NCBI GenBank assembly: GCA_026874595.1
Contig: CM049313.1
Span: 18,659,508-18,723,507, forward strand
Direction of reading: 5' to 3'
Source of the DNA: Sipunculus nudus
Lineage: Eukaryota > Annelida > Sipuncula > Golfingiida > Sipunculidae
Length of the DNA stretch: 64,000 bases
The first letter of the stretch is position 1, and the number at the start of each line of letters is the position of its first letter. The translations under genes were made by a program, and so were the position numbers. Below are positions 61,320 through 64,000 of this stretch, piece after piece. The notes beneath the pieces are model-generated. The model had not been told where the DNA came from, did not search any database, and worked only from the letters and a program-made list of their open reading frames with translations.

Positions 61320-64000
61320 AAACCGGTTGTACCTCCAGCTAATCTTAGGCAATATCCTTTGAAGCCACCCTTATGCTTTAACTAGTGTTTTGCACAAAAC
61401 TCTTTAAGCAATCTGATTCGTTCATATCTTTCTACGTGTAATAATATTTTACATATCATGGAAAAATACCAGGAAAAACCCGGTTTAGCATTTTATTCTT
61501 TCTTTTTTTTTATTTGCTTATATTCATGAAGAATATATATGTAAAGGTATTTCTTATTAATTCATTATTTCTCAACAAAGCTCAAAACATAGTTAAATAT
61601 ATTCATTGCACTTGTACTATAAAATTACAAGTGAATTACCTGTTATTGTATTTTATGATATGTAATAAAAGTTGCCTTGTTAAAGCATGTTTTGTTGCCC
61701 TTTCACGGATGAGTCCCAAGCAATTCCATCTTCAAAGAGAAATCTAGAGCTGGCACTTTTATGAATAAGCCTATATTTACTCTAACGGTTAAACAAATAC
61801 AAATCATGCCTTAGTTATTTGGTACTCCAACACATATGGTTAAAAACCATGTTTGAAAATCTTAAATCCCTATATGTCAGCATGAAACTATCAATAATAA
61901 TTAAATATGTAAATATGTTGAATATTTTTTTCCTTGTGCCGTTGTTTTTATTGTTTACTGACACGCCTTTTTTGCAGTCAACCAGAATAAAAGGTTCAGA
62001 GACAGCTAGCAGTCATGGTCAGGCCCATCCATGCTTTCATTAAAAACAAGTCTCACTCTAAGGGTACTTTTTTTAGGAATAAGTGGGTGTGAAATTGACA
62101 TTTTGCGACCGTGTTTAGAACTGGTGTGTGAAATGTGACATAAACAAGCTGTGGTATTGAAGTGCCATTCTGCGATAGTTGTTAAACATGGTATGGAGTA
62201 TATATTTTCTCCGATTTTTTATTGAGGTTTGACAATTGTATTAATGACGCACACCTAACGTGATTATGATGCATGCCAATTACTTAATGAGAATTATTTG
62301 TATAGGAAATATACCCGTTTCAAATACCAAATTACAAATAGTTATTAGGAATAAATCTGTGCAGAATGAAAAATTGTGAAATTTAGAAATAATATACGAA
62401 GTTTGATTGTTCAGGTATAGCAGGAAATATTTAAAGGAAATTTTAGAACTGTGCACACATGTAATTAAGCGGTCATGTCACTGTTACCAGGAACTTTAGT
62501 CCAGTCATGTAATTCATAGCTGAATTTGTTTGACATAACTATGTAACAGTTTATGACAGTGTGTACATTTCTCAGGATATAATCTTTCAGTAAATAGTTG
62601 TATTGAAGTCGATGTTTTCTTATATTCAAATTACTTCAGTATTAACATTTTTAGTGAATTATTAATGAGAATATGACAAATTATATCTAATTATTACAGG
62701 AACAGAACAAAGTTAAAAATCCACACAAGAGCCAGTTAGATGGTACATATTATAACTGCAGATTTACAACTGCACCATTAACAGCTGCACAACTAGTGGT
62801 CAACTGCACATCAAAATATACCCTGAGGTATAGATATTCATATTTTATACATAAGAAATGCAGAGTATCTGAATAGTTTTAAACATTGCCGAGTGGGGCA
62901 TGTACTGGTATGATGCGCATCCATATTTTCACTGATCACAAGACGATGATGTTAAAGCTTGAAATGCTAAAGGAACAACTACTTTCAAAATGTCTCTAAT
63001 GAGAACCATGGAAAATGCATGTGGTGTTATCTGAACAAAATGCGATGGCAATAAAGACAAACAAGTTTGAAAGTCTTGAATAACCGTACAATCATACTCA
63101 GATAAGTTGTCCATGAGAAGGGCCGAACGACAAAACATAGCAAGTGTATACAAATTAACTAAAAAAAATACATGGAAATCGGTCATCGACCTATTCACTT
63201 GAGTAGTTTGGTTCTTTCATTGGGTCACTTGTGTTTCCGTTCGATTCCCCTTTGTTCTTGAAGTAAACCGCTTTGCATCACATCCCGGGGCATTGAAATT
63301 CGCCCCTTGCAAGCAGACTGGAACCAACAGAGCGTGAACGAATCGAACCACTGGCTTGACTGGTTTGGACTGATTGGAGGATCAACCAAATATAGGTGAC
63401 TAAGCCGTTTCCCCGGAAGTGATTTGCGGACGCAAAACATAGGAGCGGCTGAACCGAAAATAGCACCATGGATCTTTTTTAAAATCCTCTGCTAAGAGCA
63501 TGCGACGGAGCCGTTGCCTTTGAAACTGGAACCCAGCATTATTGATAATCTGCACGGCCATCGCTTAGCTATCAACAGGACTGGAGCCACAATAAAAGGC
63601 AACCGGCAACTATACTGCATCTTTCCTGACATGGCGGACCCACTACATTTAGGGCTTAGCTTCAGTTATCGGCAGTTCTAATCAGTAATGTAATTTGTAA
63701 CCCTGGTGGAGGCCGTTCTTAATCCGTGCAAGTTGATATATGTTTCAATACATTAATTAGGGTGTTGCTGAGCGCTCTCCGAGTCTAAATAAATATTTAT
63801 TGGTCTTTCTGCAAGGTGGTACTGACACGACGGTATGTTCGGTGGTTTTTTAAGTAACAGCCCAGGAAAACAAGTCAATCTGAATAACCATGGCATCACT
63901 TAACATTCCAGGGTGTCTTTGACACCGAAGAGAATTGTTGATGTATTTCTGTTTTTGCTAAAAATATTCTTATGCTCGTAACATATCAACCGGAAATGCC
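61320..64000. other. No gene seen
   Basis: Frames of 63-89 codons on both strands (for example 62929-63198 and 63225-63440, -) lack domains. A B-box-like word (ccagtggttcgattcg on the minus strand near 63340) occurs without an A box. Confidence 0.4.

Noticed and set aside
63330-63355. B-box-like word on the minus strand
   Set aside because: An isolated ggttcgattcg without an A box or repeat context, compatible with chance.
52010-64000. Following HCN exons (S3-S6, pore GYG, cyclic-nucleotide domain)
   Set aside because: Searched by eye for DPxxI, WFxxDxxSSIP, RxxRF and GYG contexts; nothing convincing was found. A profile search would be decisive.

Overview
The window looks like non-coding DNA of an animal genome, probably a mollusc (bivalve or gastropod). 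It is AT-rich and gene-poor, full of (AT)n and other microsatellites, long minisatellites, tRNA-derived SINE-like elements and short inverted-repeat elements. No prokaryotic gene organisation is present. Nearly all open frames are 60-130 codons, lack recognisable domains or arise from repeats. The mollusc assignment is an inference from the repeat style and from the one exon found; it is not proven here.

Only one coding segment can be supported: a 164-nt internal exon at 51837-52000 (+). It encodes transmembrane helices S1-S2 of a hyperpolarization-activated cyclic nucleotide-gated (HCN, Ih) channel. It has a clear acceptor (ttgtttcag) and a strong donor (gtaagaa). No other HCN exon was recognised by eye, so about 51.8 kb upstream and 12 kb downstream are read mainly as large introns of this gene or its flanks.

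The most remarkable structure is the 2.4-kb minisatellite that runs straight into this exon (49495-51871). Its 51-bp unit consists of the last 16 nt of the intron, with its splice acceptor, plus the first 35 nt of the exon. An intron/exon boundary has been amplified about 46 times, leaving dozens of acceptor-like sites in front of the real one. The last four upstream acceptors lie at exact multiples of 51 nt and stay in the exon's reading frame, so each would add multiples of 17 residues of duplicated S1 sequence if used. Part of the array was doubled recently as an 895-bp block.

Layout: 1-10 kb, AT-rich DNA with a fold-back element, an AAGAA/TTCTT-rich block and small tandem repeats. 10-27 kb, three copies of one dispersed repeat, a 49-bp AT-rich minisatellite, duplicated blocks, microsatellites and inverted-repeat elements. 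27.5-30.7 kb, a 63-bp minisatellite with a repeated flanking block. 32.1-34.3 kb, a 47-bp minisatellite with higher-order structure. 34-45 kb, mostly unique DNA with one short inverted-repeat element. 45.3-46 kb, a 33-bp minisatellite. 47-49 kb, poly-C, a Z-DNA-prone fold-back and trinucleotide repeats. 49.5-52.0 kb, the HCN array and exon. 52-64 kb, the downstream intron or flank with degenerate GC-rich repeats, two tRNA-His-like SINE copies and a LINE-like tail.
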